This document shows, one piece after another, positions 23,465-23,810 of a stretch of DNA of 23,810 nt. Source of the stretch: Candidatus Nanopelagicaceae bacterium (GTDB lineage: Bacteria > Actinomycetota > Actinomycetes > Nanopelagicales > Nanopelagicaceae); assembly GCA_023262125.1 (NCBI GenBank), contig JALRDT010000008.1:1-23810 (forward strand). Direction: 5' to 3'. The notes under the pieces were generated by a model. That model was given only the letters and a program-made list of their open reading frames with translations, was not told where the DNA came from and searched no databases. The position numbers and the translations under genes are program-made. Position 1 is the stretch's first letter. The number at the start of each line of letters is the position of its first letter.

Positions 23465-23810
23465 CTAATACTTAATCTCTCCGCAAGGATTTTCATTTGC
23501 GGTTCGCGTCTTAAATTTATCAACGATGGATGGCGAGGCAGAAGCCTTTTTCTTCTCTGCATTTGCTGATTTTGGTGGCTTTACTTCATCTACCACCGGT
23601 AGATCATTTAGCAATCTTTCAAAGAGTTCTGGTGCCAGCGTTTCGTGCCAAATTACAACCGAACCAACTCCTGCGGCATAACCATTTGCGGTACCTAAAG
23701 GAATAGTCATCGTGCGCATTTTGCCAGGCGCTAGATTTTTTATTTGCTTTGCAAGATTTACGATATCGCCTTGATCTAAAGTTTCATCAGTTTTAACAGT
23801 CTTAAATATC
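23465..23810 (-). CDS. LytR-CpsA-Psr (LCP) family protein, C-terminal part only
   Basis: The reading frame is open from the window edge to a TAG stop at 23465-23467; the N-terminal transmembrane anchor and most of the catalytic domain are outside. The visible 114 residues start in a segment like the end of the LCP domain (TDETLDQGDIVNLAKQIKNL, then MRTMTIPLGTANGYAAGVGS and VVIWHETLAPELFERLLND). A linker rich in Lys, Ser and Pro follows (VKPPKSANAEKKKASASPS). LCP proteins move wall polymers such as teichoic acid or arabinogalactan from lipid carriers to peptidoglycan outside the membrane. Having ugd 10 nt downstream fits envelope glycan assembly. Only the fragment is seen, so the call is moderately sure. 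Confidence 0.75.
   Translation of the reverse strand, partial: IFKTVKTDETLDQGDIVNLAKQIKNLAPGKMRTMTIPLGTANGYAAGVGSVVIWHETLAPELFERLLNDLPVVDEVKPPKSANAEKKKASASPSIVDKFKTRTANENPCGEIKY

Noticed and set aside
23455..23562. N-terminal extension of UDP-glucose dehydrogenase
   Set aside because: The Rossmann start MKISVIGTGYLG is the family N-terminus; the extension is Arg-rich and overlaps the LCP gene in another frame.
1..23810. tRNA/rRNA genes, CRISPR arrays, insertion sequences, phage or toxin-antitoxin modules
   Set aside because: Reading both strands showed no repeat-spacer pattern, transposase motif, terminal repeats or cloverleaf; nearly every base belongs to a recognisable housekeeping or catabolic gene.

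Overview
The window looks like part of a streamlined, AT-rich actinobacterial genome. The best guess is a freshwater acI-type (Nanopelagicales / Planktophila-like) organism. Support: base composition that by eye is well below 50% G+C; almost no intergenic DNA (longest gap about 110 bp); genes chained by TAATG or ATGA overlaps; several GTG/TTG and apparently leaderless starts; and an actinobacterial acyl-CoA carboxylase locus with an epsilon subunit next to Maf. The lineage is an inference from these traits, not from a search. No rRNA, tRNA, CRISPR array, IS element or prophage was seen.

Region 1 (1-8721, + strand) takes up and breaks down nucleosides. A BMP-type substrate-binding protein (5' truncated) is followed by a perfect 17-bp hairpin terminator. 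Then come a double-NBD ABC ATPase, two permeases, cytidine deaminase, pyrimidine/thymidine phosphorylase, adenosine deaminase and, unexpectedly, a cytochrome P450 whose start lies inside the adenosine deaminase gene.

Region 2 (8694-10515) is a divergent pair: ribokinase (-) and a nucleoside hydrolase (+), with only 31 bp between their starts. Both genes overlap their convergent neighbours.

Region 3 (10512-19419, - strand) is a run of eight genes with gaps of no more than 14 nt. It reads carboxyltransferase beta, epsilon subunit, Maf, biotin carboxylase/BCCP alpha, PGM2-like phosphosugar mutase, DeoC, a full-length aldehyde dehydrogenase, and a half-size aldehyde dehydrogenase without catalytic residues. 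It joins lipid-precursor carboxylation to the lower deoxyribose pathway.

Region 4 (19438-21770, + strand) holds biotin protein ligase, PurK and PurE. It diverges from the carboxylase operon across an 18-bp gap with a symmetric -10-like element. Region 5 (21767-23810, - strand) holds the end of an LCP (LytR-CpsA-Psr) protein, UDP-glucose 6-dehydrogenase and a CoA-binding-domain protein.

Taken together, (deoxy)nucleosides enter through the ABC system. Amino groups are removed by Cdd and Add. Pyrimidine nucleosides are phosphorolysed by DeoA and ribonucleosides are hydrolysed by the nucleoside hydrolase. Ribose is captured by ribokinase. Deoxyribose-1-phosphate is isomerised (probably by the PGM2-like mutase) and split by DeoC to glyceraldehyde-3-phosphate and acetaldehyde, which the aldehyde dehydrogenase pair would oxidise. 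BirA would biotinylate the carboxylase alpha subunit encoded across the divergent promoter. The loose ends most worth attention are the P450 inside the nucleoside operon, the half aldehyde dehydrogenase, and the compact divergent promoters.
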